A stretch of 64,000 bases of DNA from Deltaproteobacteria bacterium HGW-Deltaproteobacteria-19 (GCA_002841865.1 PHBD01000004.1:1-64000), one strand, 5' to 3'; shown: positions 1-10,187, counted from the stretch's first letter. Program-made: numbers and translations. The notes: generated from the sequence alone by a model not told the origin.

Positions 1-2
1 GG

Positions 3-578
3 GCGGGATTCGCCGTCGTGGCGGAGGAAGTCCGGAACCTGGCCATGCGGGCCGCAGAGGCCGCGAAGAACACCTCGGGCCTGATCGAGGGCACCGTCAG
101 GAAGATCCGGGAAGGGTCCGAGCTGGTCGGGAAGACGAGCGAGGCCTTCAGCGAGGTCGCCGTCAACGCCGCCAAGGTCGGTGAGTTGGTCGGGGAGATC
201 GCCGCCGCCTCCAGCGAGCAGGCCCAAGGCATTGACCAGATCAACAAGGCCGTCACGGAGATGGACAAGGTCACCCAGCAGACGGCGGCCAATGCGGAGG
301 AATCGGCATCCGCTTCGGAAGAGATGAATGCCCAGGCGATGTCCATGAGAGAAGTCGTGCAGGAATTGATGCTCGTGATCGGCGGGAACGGGAACGGTCA
401 TCAAACTGCCGCTGCGGTCAGGAGTACCGGCTCGGCAGGCAGAATGAGGACTCCGATGCTTGAGCAGGCAACCAGAGCAGGGCGGGCATCCTCAAGTGAC
501 AAGAGGGAGAGAGGACCGGCCGTAAAGCCAAGCCAGATCATTCCATTTGAAGAAGATACGGAGTTCAAGGATTTCTAA
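3..578 (+). CDS. Methyl-accepting chemotaxis protein, C-terminal part (5' end truncated by window edge)
   Basis: Frame opens into the window edge; translation contains GFAVVAEEVRNLAMRAAEAAKNT and SSEQAQGIDQINKAVTEMDKVTQQTAANAEESA, the MCP signalling hairpin. Confidence 0.95.
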   Translation, partial: AGFAVVAEEVRNLAMRAAEAAKNTSGLIEGTVRKIREGSELVGKTSEAFSEVAVNAAKVGELVGEIAAASSEQAQGIDQINKAVTEMDKVTQQTAANAEESASASEEMNAQAMSMREVVQELMLVIGGNGNGHQTAAAVRSTGSAGRMRTPMLEQATRAGRASSSDKRERGPAVKPSQIIPFEEDTEFKDF

Positions 579-650
579 CAGGCTGCTGAAAAGGTCGTTT
601 ACACCGGCTGTATAAAAAATGCACGGGGGCAAGGCCGCCGAAATCCTGAA

Positions 651-674
651 GGGGACAGATTCAAATCTGTCCCC
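651..674. repeat. GGGGACAGATT-CA-AATCTGTCCCC palindrome (copy 1), possibly also a terminator (T-rich after)
   Basis: Direct reading: 11-bp perfect inverted repeat followed by ttcttttttt; same motif recurs at 59415-59455 and 59601-59625. Confidence 0.8.
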
Positions 675-715
675 TTCTTTTTTACAAGAGGGGTTTGATT
701 CGGGACACTTCTGGA

Positions 716-1618
716 CTATTTGTTTTTATTCGGCGCGTAATGCTGGAAGTCACGAGTGATTTGCGGGTTATCCAGATCATCCTGGGACAGTTTCGTCAGC
801 ATTTGCAGGGCCTGCATATCCAGCTTGAGGCGCTTGATCTTCTCGTCCAGGAAAGGCAGCTTCTTCTTGTAGGTCTTTCTCTGTTCGACCGGCATGAATG
901 GTTTCTCTCGCATCTCCAGGATAATGTGATCACGGGCCTTTATCATTTCGGAAAGTGCTTTCTTCATGTGCTCAACCCTCTCCGCATCGCTCAACGGAGC
1001 GGAGCGCTTCTCCGGCGGAGCCTCCACAGAGGGTGCCGCCGGGGTCTCTTCCGGGGGCGTCGGCCGGCTCCCGGAGCCGTTGACTGTCGCGGGACGTTCG
1101 ACCTGCGTCCGGACATTCATCACCCGGTAGTCATCCTGCTTCTTCTCCCCCTCTTCGGAGCGGCGGATGCAGACGTCCACGACAAAGTTTCCCTGCTCGG
1201 TGGAAAAAGGGATCACGATGCTGGGACTCTTGAGGATATGGTTCAACTGGTGGTTTCGCCCGTGAATGACCGAGGGGATCGCGGCATACACGGACAGTCC
1301 GTCCTTTTCGATGCCGCGCCTGGCGGCGCCGGAAATCATGTTCGTGAGCTCGCCTACGGTGTCGAGTACGTCGTCGTTCACCTCCGGAATCGTCTCACCC
1401 AGCATCAGGGCGGCAATGCGGCAAATGCAGGGCTCGGTGAAGCTGATCGCCATGGACCCCAGCGCATCGCCGGTGATGCCGATGATCCCGGAGACATCTC
1501 CGTATGCCGTATCGTCCTTCTTCAGAAACGGCTTTCCCACAACGGCGTTCGTGGACGCCATGGTCGAGAGGACCTCGCGGGTCGCATTCAGGAAGGGGTT
1601 GATGAATCTCACGTCCAT
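716..1618 (-). CDS. CheX-like chemotaxis phosphatase domain protein with C-terminal coiled-coil extension
   Basis: N-terminal MDVRFINPFLNATREVLSTMA...DVSGIIGITGDALGSMAISF...VGELTNMISGAARRGIEKDG is CheX-like. Confidence 0.8.
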   Translation of the reverse strand: MDVRFINPFLNATREVLSTMASTNAVVGKPFLKKDDTAYGDVSGIIGITGDALGSMAISFTEPCICRIAALMLGETIPEVNDDVLDTVGELTNMISGAARRGIEKDGLSVYAAIPSVIHGRNHQLNHILKSPSIVIPFSTEQGNFVVDVCIRRSEEGEKKQDDYRVMNVRTQVERPATVNGSGSRPTPPEETPAAPSVEAPPEKRSAPLSDAERVEHMKKALSEMIKARDHIILEMREKPFMPVEQRKTYKKKLPFLDEKIKRLKLDMQALQMLTKLSQDDLDNPQITRDFQHYAPNKNK

Positions 1619-1646
1619 AGGTTTGCCTCTGGTTTTCGCAATTCAT

Positions 1647-4592
1647 TCATGCGTCGAGAATCTGACGGATTTTCAGGGAAAGCTCTCCGGGCTGAAAGGG
1701 CTTCTGGATGAAGCCGTTGCAGCCCTTGTCCATGATCTCCTGGGCCTGATCGCTAAGGCTGAATCCGGTGGACAGGAGGATCCGCGCTTCCGGGTTCATC
1801 TCCCGGAGCCGGTCGAAGACCTCGCTTCCCCCCATCCCCGGCATGATCATGTCGAGGATGACCATGTCGATATCCGTCCCCATCTTCCGGTAGAGATCGA
1901 CTCCCTCCTCGCCGCTCCTGGCCGTGAACACGCGATATCCCATGAGCTCGATCAGTTCGCGGGTCACATCCATCACGATCTCCTCGTCATCCACAATCAG
2001 GATGGTCTCTTTTCCCCGGACAACCCCGTCCTGCACCCGCTGATCTTCGACCGCCGAAACCAGCCGGGCCGGAAGGTAGATGTCGAAACGCGCCCCGGCG
2101 TTGATGCTGCTGGTGACGAAGATATATCCCTGGTGCGCCTTGACCACCCCGTAAACGGAAGCCAGGCCGAGTCCCGCACCCTTTCCCATGAACTTCGTCG
2201 TGAAAAACGGCTCAAAGATTCTTTTCCGGGTCTTTTCGTCCATTCCCGAGCCCGTGTCGGTGACGGAGATCCGGACATAACGGCCGGGAATCACGGGAAC
2301 CTCCATGATGTCGGAGTCGCGGATGAGCCAGTTATCCGATTCCAGGTAGAGGTTTCCTCCCCCCGGCATGGCCTGGCCGGCATTCACATACAGGTTCAGG
2401 AGGGTCTGCTCCACTTGCACCCGGTCCAGCATGACGCTCCACAAGGCAGGTTCGAACCGCTCATGAACCGTGATGTCCTTGCGCGTCCGACCGAACAGAT
2501 CGGCCGTCTTGCGGATGAGGTCGTTCAGATTCGTCGCCTTCATCTCGTACTGCCCCGCCCGCGCAAATCCGAGGATCTGATTCGTCAGACCGGCTCCGGT
2601 GGACACCTGCTCCTCGATTCTCTGCAGTTTTTTCACATGCGGATGATCCGGAGGAAGCTCCATGAGCATGAGGGAGACAATTCCCTGGATTCCCATGAGC
2701 AGGTTGTTGAAGTCGTGCGCAACGCCCCCGGCCAGCGTGCCGACGGCCTCCATCTTCGCCGCCTGGGCAAGCCGGGCCTCCATCTTTTTCCGCTCGGTGA
2801 TATCGATGAAACTCGCCAGGGCGGCTTCTTCCCCTGCATAGGGTATCGGAACGGCCGACAGCAGGGCTGTGAATGTGTCGCCATCGGCACCCCGGAATAT
2901 CCGCTCCTCGTTCGCGATCCCGCGGGACTTGCGAAGCTCTTCCCGGAGGAATTCCCTCTCCTCGGGATTCTCGTAGAATTCACGGATCTTCTTCCCGCTC
3001 ACCGTCTCCTCGGAAAGGCCGAAGATCCTGGCCGCCCGGGGGTTGAAGTAGAGGATCCCATCGTCGGAGAGGCGGGAAACAACAACGGCGATGGGTATGC
3101 CGTCGAGAATCCTCCGGAGTCCCTGTTCCGATTCCTTGAGGGATTCCTCCATCAACTTTCGGGCGGTCACATCGTAGAAGGTCCCGAGGCCCGCGGGCTC
3201 CCCTTCCCAGTCCGCAACAACGGCAAGACAATCCACCCACCGGTCGATTCCGCTCTTCGTCTGGATCTTGAACTCATAATGCGACGGGATTCCTTCGTCA
3301 CGTTGATTTGAAAATCCGCCTTCCCGGAGCATATCCCGGGAATCGGGGTGTGCGATGTGCCAGAAAGGCATGTTCAGAAGCTCCCGGGAGCTGAACCCGG
3401 TAATGGCCTCCATCCCCGCATTGACGTAGCGATAGCGATCGTCCTGATAAATGAAGATCGCCGCGGTCGTGGCTTCCGTCAGTTTGCGGAAGCGATCCTC
3501 GCTGCTGCGGTAGGCGTTCTCGATCTGCTTGCGCTCCGTTATATCCCGGATGGACTCGATGGCTCCCACGACCTCACCGCGGATGTTGTAAATGACGCTT
3601 GCCTTCCCCCACAGGATCCGCTTCCGACCTTTTACGCAGGGGACATCCGTCTCCGCGATCAGCAGGTTTTTCTCCTTCTGGATGAAGGAGTACTTCTTTT
3701 CGATCTCCTCGCGAGAAACAAACACCAGGTCGATGAGGATGGGTCTGCGCTCATTATAAAACGGCAGGGCGTATTCATGGTCTCCCCGGCCGATCATGTC
3801 CTCCTTCCTGACGCCCGTCATCTCCTCGATCGCCCGGTTCCAGACGATCACCTTTCCGCCACGGTCGATGACGAGCGTGGGATCGGGAATGAAGGATATA
3901 ATGTCGCTCAGCAGCTGCTGCGACTCCCGGAGTGAGTCCTCGATCCTGATCCGTTCGCCGACGGCGGCGCTCAAGGTTTCCAGGACTCCAGACAGCTCCT
4001 GGGTTTGGTCCTGGACCCTCATCTCCAGGGCCCTGCAGGTCTGCCGGACCGCCTCTTCCAGCACTCGGCGCTCCGTGATGTCCTCGTAGGTGGCGACGAT
4101 CATCCTGTCCCGGAGTGATGCGCCCGTTCGGGACGTGCTGATCATGCACTCGATGTCCTGCCCGTCCTTGCGCCGGCAGGGGAACGGTTCAAAATGCGTC
4201 CGCTCCCGATCGAGAGCCGAATAAAACCGTCGGCCCACCTCTTCGTAATCCTCTTCACTCCGGTAGAGAATGCGCGTATCCCGGCCGACGATTTCTTCCG
4301 GACGCCATCCGAAGACGCTGGTCACCGCCGGGTTCGCAAATACGATCCGCCGATTCTTCAGCACCAGAACGGCATGAGGAATGGCATCCAGAACGGATTC
4401 CAGGATATCCTTCAAATCCCCCTCACTCATTCGGGTCGCCTTCCGATCCGCTTCATCATGCCCTTTCGACTCCCGTTGCGTCGTTTTTTTACCGGCCCCA
4501 CCGGTTCCCACGTCCCGGCCGTCATCGGCCCCGTCGTTTCCAGAACTGCAAGGGTATGCGGGAGGACAACACGCATCACGCTCCCCGCGCAT
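1647..4592 (-). CDS. Multi-PAS hybrid sensor histidine kinase with C-terminal receiver domain
   Basis: Repeated PAS motifs; HisKA GGVAHDFNNLLMGIQG; HATPase GSGMDEKTRKRIFEPFFTTK; receiver ILIVDDEEIVMDV. Start may be internal at 4430 (MSEGDLKDIL). Confidence 0.93.
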   Translation of the reverse strand: MRGERDACCPPAYPCSSGNDGADDGRDVGTGGAGKKTTQRESKGHDEADRKATRMSEGDLKDILESVLDAIPHAVLVLKNRRIVFANPAVTSVFGWRPEEIVGRDTRILYRSEEDYEEVGRRFYSALDRERTHFEPFPCRRKDGQDIECMISTSRTGASLRDRMIVATYEDITERRVLEEAVRQTCRALEMRVQDQTQELSGVLETLSAAVGERIRIEDSLRESQQLLSDIISFIPDPTLVIDRGGKVIVWNRAIEEMTGVRKEDMIGRGDHEYALPFYNERRPILIDLVFVSREEIEKKYSFIQKEKNLLIAETDVPCVKGRKRILWGKASVIYNIRGEVVGAIESIRDITERKQIENAYRSSEDRFRKLTEATTAAIFIYQDDRYRYVNAGMEAITGFSSRELLNMPFWHIAHPDSRDMLREGGFSNQRDEGIPSHYEFKIQTKSGIDRWVDCLAVVADWEGEPAGLGTFYDVTARKLMEESLKESEQGLRRILDGIPIAVVVSRLSDDGILYFNPRAARIFGLSEETVSGKKIREFYENPEEREFLREELRKSRGIANEERIFRGADGDTFTALLSAVPIPYAGEEAALASFIDITERKKMEARLAQAAKMEAVGTLAGGVAHDFNNLLMGIQGIVSLMLMELPPDHPHVKKLQRIEEQVSTGAGLTNQILGFARAGQYEMKATNLNDLIRKTADLFGRTRKDITVHERFEPALWSVMLDRVQVEQTLLNLYVNAGQAMPGGGNLYLESDNWLIRDSDIMEVPVIPGRYVRISVTDTGSGMDEKTRKRIFEPFFTTKFMGKGAGLGLASVYGVVKAHQGYIFVTSSINAGARFDIYLPARLVSAVEDQRVQDGVVRGKETILIVDDEEIVMDVTRELIELMGYRVFTARSGEEGVDLYRKMGTDIDMVILDMIMPGMGGSEVFDRLREMNPEARILLSTGFSLSDQAQEIMDKGCNGFIQKPFQPGELSLKIRQILDA

Positions 4593-4995
4593 AACCTTTT
4601 CGCCACCTGCTCAGTTTTTCGAACGCATCTTCCACAACCCTGAATAGAAAGTCAACGGGAAGGGGCTTGGCGAAAAAATCGTCGAATCCGGCCTCCCGGC
4701 ACTCCTCCACCTCGAAGAGCCCCGTCCAGCCCGTCATGGCGTAAAGAATACAGAGTGGATTCTCCCGCCGGATTTTACGGCATAACTCGATGCCATTCAT
4801 TCCGAAGAGGTTCAGGTCCAGGAGCAGGAGCCCCTCCTGTTCGTGGGACATGATCTCCAATGCATCAATGGCGCCTTCGGCCGTGAGGACCCGGTAGCCT
4901 TCGTCCGTGAGGATGTCGCGAAAAAAGCTTCTCAACGACTCTTCGTCATCCACGACCAGAAGGGTTTTCTCGACCGGCAGATCAGATTTCTCCAT
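4576..4995 (-). CDS. Response regulator receiver protein
   Basis: TLLVVDDEESLRSFFRDILTDEGYRVLTAEGAIDALEIM...LLLLDLNL; ORF extends to 5115 but MEKSDLP (4995) is the likelier start. Confidence 0.85.
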   Translation of the reverse strand: MEKSDLPVEKTLLVVDDEESLRSFFRDILTDEGYRVLTAEGAIDALEIMSHEQEGLLLLDLNLFGMNGIELCRKIRRENPLCILYAMTGWTGLFEVEECREAGFDDFFAKPLPVDFLFRVVEDAFEKLSRWRKGYARGA

Positions 4996-5564
4996 GAGGA
5001 CTTCTCCACAGTCTTTCAGGGAGTTGAGGCAGCGGAAGCGGTTCCCGTGGGAAGCGGCATCACATTCCCGCCTCCGCATCGTTTCATCGACCCTTCCGAC
5101 GCCCGGACTCATCAAACCAAACGCCTCCCCGAGGAATCACGTCCCTGAATCGACCGGGGATCTTTCCACGGAGAAGCACATCGACATCTATTCTAATTTC
5201 GTGCCGGAGAGGCTGAAACTTGAAAAAAAATGTGCCGGCCTGGCCCAATTATGAATAATCATTAATATTTCCGATCAAGTAGAAAAGGTAACCCGGGGAG
5301 TCGCCAGGATGGGTAACGATCACTTTGAGCAGACGGGGAACATGTGTGTCACATATTTGACGTGCTGTCATAAACCGTACGAGATTATACCGTTCCGGCG
5401 GATCTCCGGGAGAACCCAAAAATTCCTTTTCAAAAACCCTCTTCACCGGTATTTTGTCGGTCCCCGACGGGGATGAAAAACCCGCCCTGACGGGGGAGGG
5501 GCGACGCGGGGAGGATGTCCGTCCATCGGCCCGTCGAGGGAGAAAAAAAGGGAGAGGAAACAGC

Positions 5565-6092
5565 ATGCCATTGTATGAGTTTGCAGGGAAAAAACCCCTT
5601 ATTGGCGAAGAAACCTTCGTTCATCCCCTGGCCGTTCTGATCGGGGAAGTGACCATCGGCCGGGAGTGCTTCATCGGCCCCGGCGCCGTCTTCCGGGCCG
5701 ATTTCGGGCCCATCACCATCGGCGACGGATCCAGCATTCAGGACAATGCCGTGCTTCACGTGACCCCCGGCGATCAGGTCACGATCCAGCAGCGGGTCAT
5801 CGTCGGTCACGGGGCCCTCCTTCACGACGTCAAGCTGCATGCGGGGTGCGTCGTCGGGATGGGGGCCATCCTCCTGCAGCGGGTCGTCTGTGAGGAAGCC
5901 TCCCTGGTGGCCGCCGGATCGCTGGTTCCGCAGGGCATGAAGATTCCCGCGCGGATGATGGCGGCGGGGAGCCCCGCCCGGGTCATCAAGGAGGTCCCCG
6001 CGGACCTGGCGGCCTACATCGTCATGGGCGTGGACGAATACCGGAATCTCACCCGGCGCTACCTGGAGACGTGCCGGGAAGTCACTCTGTAG
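5565..6092 (+). CDS. Gamma-carbonic anhydrase-like hexapeptide-repeat protein
   Basis: MPLYEFAGKKPLIGEETFVHPLAVLIGEVTIGRECFIGPGAVFRADFGPITIGDGSSIQDNAVLH; GGGAGAGGAAA upstream as RBS. Confidence 0.9.
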   Translation: MPLYEFAGKKPLIGEETFVHPLAVLIGEVTIGRECFIGPGAVFRADFGPITIGDGSSIQDNAVLHVTPGDQVTIQQRVIVGHGALLHDVKLHAGCVVGMGAILLQRVVCEEASLVAAGSLVPQGMKIPARMMAAGSPARVIKEVPADLAAYIVMGVDEYRNLTRRYLETCREVTL

Positions 6093-6101
6093 CCCGGAAA
6101 A

Positions 6102-7226
6102 TCAGCGGGCGTTCTCGAACAGCCGGAGATATTTTCCGTACCCCTCCCGCTCCAGGTCCTCCTTCGGGATAAAACGTAGGGCTGCGGAATTCATGCAGTA
6201 TCGCTCCCCTGTCGGGCGCGGGCCATCCGGGAAGACGTGCCCCAGGTGGGAATCGCCGTGCCTGCTCCGGACCTCGGTCCGGGTCGTGAGGAGGCCCCTG
6301 TCCTGCCTCTCCACGATGTTGTCCTTTTCGAGGGGCTTCGTGAAGCTGGGCCAACCTGTTCCCGAATCGTACTTGTCGATGGAGCTGAACAGCGGCTCCC
6401 CGGACACGACGTCCACGTAAATCCCTTCCCGCTTGTTGTCCCAGTAGGTGTTCCGGAACGGCGGTTCCGTTCCTTCCCGCTGCGTCACGTCGTATTGAAG
6501 AGGAGTCATGCTCTTCCGAAGCGTCGCATCGTCGGGTTTTGAATAGCCGCTGTCTTTCGTCACCGGAGGGGCGACGCTTTTCGGTTGATTCTCCTCGCGT
6601 TGCCATACTTTTTCCAGGAACTGGTCCCGCCCCGACCCGTTCCTGTAGAACCGATAGCGGAGTGGATTCTTCCTGTAGTAATCCTGGTGATAATCTTCCG
6701 CCTCCCAGAAAGGACCGGCGGGAAGAAGCTTCGTCACGACCGGCCTGGAGAAGCGTCCGGATTTCTCAAGGGCGTCTTTCGACTGCTCCGCCTGGACCCG
6801 CTGCTCTTCGTCCTGGTAGAAGATCGCGCTCCGGTACTGACCTCCCCGGTCGACGAACTGGCCACCGTCGTCGGTGGGGTCGATGTGTCTCCAGAACACA
6901 TCCAGAAGCTCCCGGTAGGAGACCTTTGCCGGATCGAAGTGCACCTGCACGGCCTCCATGTGGCCGGTTTTCCCCGCCGACACGTCTTCGTAGCGCGGAT
7001 TGTTCGTCCGGCCTCCCGTATATCCCGGGATGACCCTGATGACTCCGGGGATTTTTTCGAAATCCGATTCGCCGCACCAGAAGCATCCTCCGGCAAAGGT
7101 CGCCACACGGATGTTTTCATTCGAACCTGACATGGTTGCTTTCACCTCCTGCGGATTTCCTGCCTGCTGACAACCGACCAGGAACACCGTAATCATCGCA
7201 ATGACGATGCTCAGTCGCACGTTCAT
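6102..7226 (-). CDS. msrAB: MsrA-MsrB fusion peptide methionine sulfoxide reductase, predicted lipoprotein
   Basis: MsrA motif [19 protein letters not shown]; MsrB motif SGTGWPSF...[14 protein letters not shown]-terminal lipobox [19 protein letters not shown]. Confidence 0.95.
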   Translation of the reverse strand: MNVRLSIVIAMITVFLVGCQQAGNPQEVKATMSGSNENIRVATFAGGCFWCGESDFEKIPGVIRVIPGYTGGRTNNPRYEDVSAGKTGHMEAVQVHFDPAKVSYRELLDVFWRHIDPTDDGGQFVDRGGQYRSAIFYQDEEQRVQAEQSKDALEKSGRFSRPVVTKLLPAGPFWEAEDYHQDYYRKNPLRYRFYRNGSGRDQFLEKVWQREENQPKSVAPPVTKDSGYSKPDDATLRKSMTPLQYDVTQREGTEPPFRNTYWDNKREGIYVDVVSGEPLFSSIDKYDSGTGWPSFTKPLEKDNIVERQDRGLLTTRTEVRSRHGDSHLGHVFPDGPRPTGERYCMNSAALRFIPKEDLEREGYGKYLRLFENAR

Positions 7227-7449
7227 GACTTTCCTTCTCCTTCCCCGGCATCAGACGTGGAACTATAGTAGGGCGTCATCGGCCGATGTCAATCAGCCGA
7301 GCTCTTCCACCGGATGAACATCAGCCTTCTCAAATGTGGAATCAGGGAGGAAAGACGGACGCCGGGGAGGGGTCGCTCTGCCTGCCAGAGCCCCGCGATC
7401 GGCAGAAGGGTCCCCGGGGAGAAACGGGGTTGCTGCGGCGTTATCCGCT

Positions 7450-7905
7450 TCAGGCGCGGTCGAAGACCTCTACGATCTTTTCCGGGCGGCGATATGCCAG
7501 CCCCTGGACCACCGCCAGGAGTTCCCCCGTCTCATCGGAGACATGGACCGTGTACGAGGCGAGCGTCCGGCTGGAGGAAACCTCCCAGGCCTCGGCAATC
7601 AGACGGTGCCCCTTGGGGGACTTGAGAAAGGAAACGGAGGCATTGGCCGCCACCGCCACGCGCCCCTTGGAGTTGGCCGCGGCGGCAAAGGCCAGGTCCG
7701 CCAGGGTGTAGATTACACCACCGTGAACGATGCGAATGCCGTTAAGATGCTCTTCGCGGATCTCGAGCTCCGCCTTCGCCCGGCCGTCGAAGACCTCTTT
7801 CAGCTCGATCCCCACATAGTTGCAAAAAACGTCTTTCTTGAAAAAGCGTTTCAGGTCCTCCTCGGGAACCGGCGGTTCCTGACCGGCATGTTTCGTCATG
7901 ATCAT
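7450..7905 (-). CDS. PaaI/hotdog-fold thioesterase
   Basis: HLNGIRIVHGGVIYTLADLAFAAAANSKGRVAVAANASVSFLKSPKGHRLIAEA; ORF extends to 8052, start at 7905 (MIMTKHAG) preferred. Confidence 0.85.
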   Translation of the reverse strand: MIMTKHAGQEPPVPEEDLKRFFKKDVFCNYVGIELKEVFDGRAKAELEIREEHLNGIRIVHGGVIYTLADLAFAAAANSKGRVAVAANASVSFLKSPKGHRLIAEAWEVSSSRTLASYTVHVSDETGELLAVVQGLAYRRPEKIVEVFDRA

Positions 7906-8053
7906 CGTTCTCCATTTCTTTTTTTCATTCACCCGTTCCGGGAATACCTCGGTGCCCTGCTTTCCCTGCCTGCCTTCGCGTTCAAGAGAGACAACGTGAA
8001 ATTGGGGCTCCGGCATGGAACATCCGGCATGCGGGCTTTCCCGGTGCGGCATC

Positions 8054-8362
8054 TCAGGCAGGGAAACGTTCGTCCAGGCGCCCCGGAATCTCCAGCAGGT
8101 CCGCCCCGGCGGGAGTGAGCATGAAGAAGTCGGGCCGGCGATGTCCCGTCGTGGTGGACCCGATGCAATGAATCAGCCCGGAGTCGCTCAGGTAATATAG
8201 ATCGAAGAGATTCGCCCGCGCCTCCTCCGTATGCCAATCGAAAACCTCCGGGTCGCAATATGCGTACTCGGGATAACATGCGTAGGCCTCCCGGAGAATC
8301 TTCCGGCGGTTCCGGCTGATTTCTTCGTAAGAGCGTTCAGGCAGGGGGGGTAAGGAATTCAA
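8054..8362 (-). CDS. Hypothetical protein (102 aa)
   Basis: Clean ORF MNSLPPLPERSYEEISRNRRKILREAYACYPEYAYCDPEVFDWHTEEARANLFDLYYL; no family recognised. Confidence 0.55.
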   Translation of the reverse strand: MNSLPPLPERSYEEISRNRRKILREAYACYPEYAYCDPEVFDWHTEEARANLFDLYYLSDSGLIHCIGSTTTGHRRPDFFMLTPAGADLLEIPGRLDERFPA

Positions 8363-8682
8363 GGTCGTCTCTCCCCGTCAATGAGGCAGGCCCTGATCAG
8401 CCTGTCAGGGCCGTCATACCTCATTTCAGAGGGCTTGGCAACGGACGGATGGGAGACGCGGCTTGCCGGATGGCGGGTCTGTGAAGGAAGCGGGGGCGTT
8501 TAAACTCCGGAATGATTCGAAGGGACAAGACAGAGAGTCCCCCTCGCACTGCTTCGCATGGATATTTGCTTGATAGCGTTCCCGGAATCCGTGAAACGGC
8601 ATGCCCAGATACCGAAATCAGGCGTCCGGTTCGATAAAACGTTAACGACCGATTGAAACATTCCGCAGGTTTTAAAGGAGTG

Positions 8683-8713
8683 GCGACCCCGGGCTTGCAC
8701 AACCCGGGGTCGC
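8683..8713. other. Strong GC hairpin in a long intergenic region
   Basis: GCGACCCCGGG-cttgcacaa-CCCGGGGTCGC, 11-bp perfect stem; no T-run immediately after. Confidence 0.5.
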
Positions 8714-9084
8714 TGAGAGGAAGGTAACTTCTGTGGATGCGTTAGACTTCCGCTGTCTCGATCCGAGAGGCACCCTACGCGATGGGAGCAAGCGCTCCAA
8801 TCGGGCTCAGGCCTTTTTTCCATTCGGTAAGAGTCCGAAAGCAACATAGGTGTTTGTCCTATCGCCCATAGCCTTTCGACAGGGCGGATCAATACTTCCA
8901 TCAGAATGGAATCTCGCCCGCCGGAAATGCGGGGCCAACGATTCCGTCGGCTTGACGGCCGCGCCAAGGCATTATAACGTTCATTCCCGAACCGGATTGT
9001 TCTCGTCCGGAATCTTTATTCCCGGGAAGAGAATAATGCTTATTCCCTTTGTACGTCGAATGACAACAGACGAAGTGCCACGAA

Positions 9085-9385
9085 GCATCCGGGCATTTTC
9101 CGAGGCCGCACCCCCTGTACAAACAGAGGCCTCGCAAAATGACCGCAGGCAAGGCGCGCCCAAACCGAGACGCGAGGCGTACCCTTGAGTACGCCGCAGC
9201 GACGAGGGATGAGGCGCAACGCAGCATCCGGGCATTTTCCGAGGCCGCACCCCCTATACAAACAGAGGCCTCGCAAAATGACCGCAGGCAAGGCGCGCCC
9301 AAACCGAGAAGCGAGGCGTACCCTTGAGTACGCCGCAGCGACGAGGGATGAGGCGCAACGCAGCATCCGGGCATTTTCCGAGGCC
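9085..9385. repeat. Tandem array of a ~121-bp inverted-end repeat (2 full units plus one partial/diverged unit)
   Basis: Units 9126-9246 and 9265-9385 (period 139 bp, 18-bp linker gcaccccct[g/a]tacaaaca); ends GGCCTCGcAAAATG / CATTTTCCGAGGCC are inverted; a further right end at 9085-9107. Confidence 0.9.
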
Positions 9386-9404
9386 GAATCAAAGGAGAAA
9401 CGCC

Positions 9405-10187
9405 ATGCAACTGCCTCTATACCAGGTTGACGCCTTCACAAACCATCTCTTCGCCGGCAATCCGGCGGCGGTCTGTCCGCTGGAGGAATGGCCCGTGGAC
9501 GCAGTTCTCCAGTCCATTGCCACGGAGAACAACCTCTCCGAAACGGCCTTTTTCAGTGGCCGGGACGGGTCCTATCACCTGCGGTGGTTTACGCCTGCCG
9601 CGGAGATCGACTTGTGCGGCCACGCAACGCTCGCATCGGCCTGCGTAATCTTCCGCTATCTCGAACCCGCCTTGAACCGGGCAGAATTCCAGACCAGAAG
9701 CGGAATCCTCGTGGTGGAAAAACAGGGAGACCTCCTGGCCATGGACTTCCCCGCCCGCCCGGCGGAACCCTGTCCGCTCCCGGAGGCGCTGGCGGCGGGC
9801 CTCGGCGTTGCACCATTGGCGGTTCTCCGATCCCGGGACTACATGGCCATTCTTGATAACGAGGATACGGTCCGGAAACTCCAGCCCCGGATGGATGAGC
9901 TGATCAGGCTCGACTGCACGGGGATCATCGCGACGGCCCCGGGCCGGGAATCGGATTTCGTCTCCCGCTTCTTCGCCCCCCGGGTGGGTGTCCCGGAAGA
10001 TCCTGTCACCGGATCGTCCCATTGTACGTTGATTCCCTACTGGTCAGGGCGGCTGGGGAAAAAAGAACTTCATTCCGTCCAGGTTTCCCCCCGGGGCGGA
10101 CAGCTCTTCTGCACCGACCTGGGGGATCGTGTCCGGATCGCCGGCCGGGCCGTGACATACCTGGAAGGGATCATCCATATCGGCTGA
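9405..10187 (+). CDS. PhzF family isomerase/epimerase-like protein
   Basis: MQLPLYQVDAFTNHLFAGNPAAVCPLEEWPVDAVLQSIATENNLSETAFF; RBS aaaggagaaa; ORF-track start 9324 lies inside the repeat array. Confidence 0.92.
   Translation: MQLPLYQVDAFTNHLFAGNPAAVCPLEEWPVDAVLQSIATENNLSETAFFSGRDGSYHLRWFTPAAEIDLCGHATLASACVIFRYLEPALNRAEFQTRSGILVVEKQGDLLAMDFPARPAEPCPLPEALAAGLGVAPLAVLRSRDYMAILDNEDTVRKLQPRMDELIRLDCTGIIATAPGRESDFVSRFFAPRVGVPEDPVTGSSHCTLIPYWSGRLGKKELHSVQVSPRGGQLFCTDLGDRVRIAGRAVTYLEGIIHIG

Noticed and set aside
1266-3311. 681 aa plus-strand ORF
   Set aside because: Antisense to CheX-like and histidine kinase genes whose motifs are unambiguous
9085-9385. CRISPR array
   Set aside because: Unit length (~121 bp) and the inverted ends do not fit CRISPR repeats; no cas genes in the window
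8901-9430. Several overlapping ORFs with repeated peptide MPGCCVAPHPSSLRRTQGYAS / MSTPQRRGMRRNAASGHFPRP
   Set aside because: They translate the non-coding tandem repeat array in different frames
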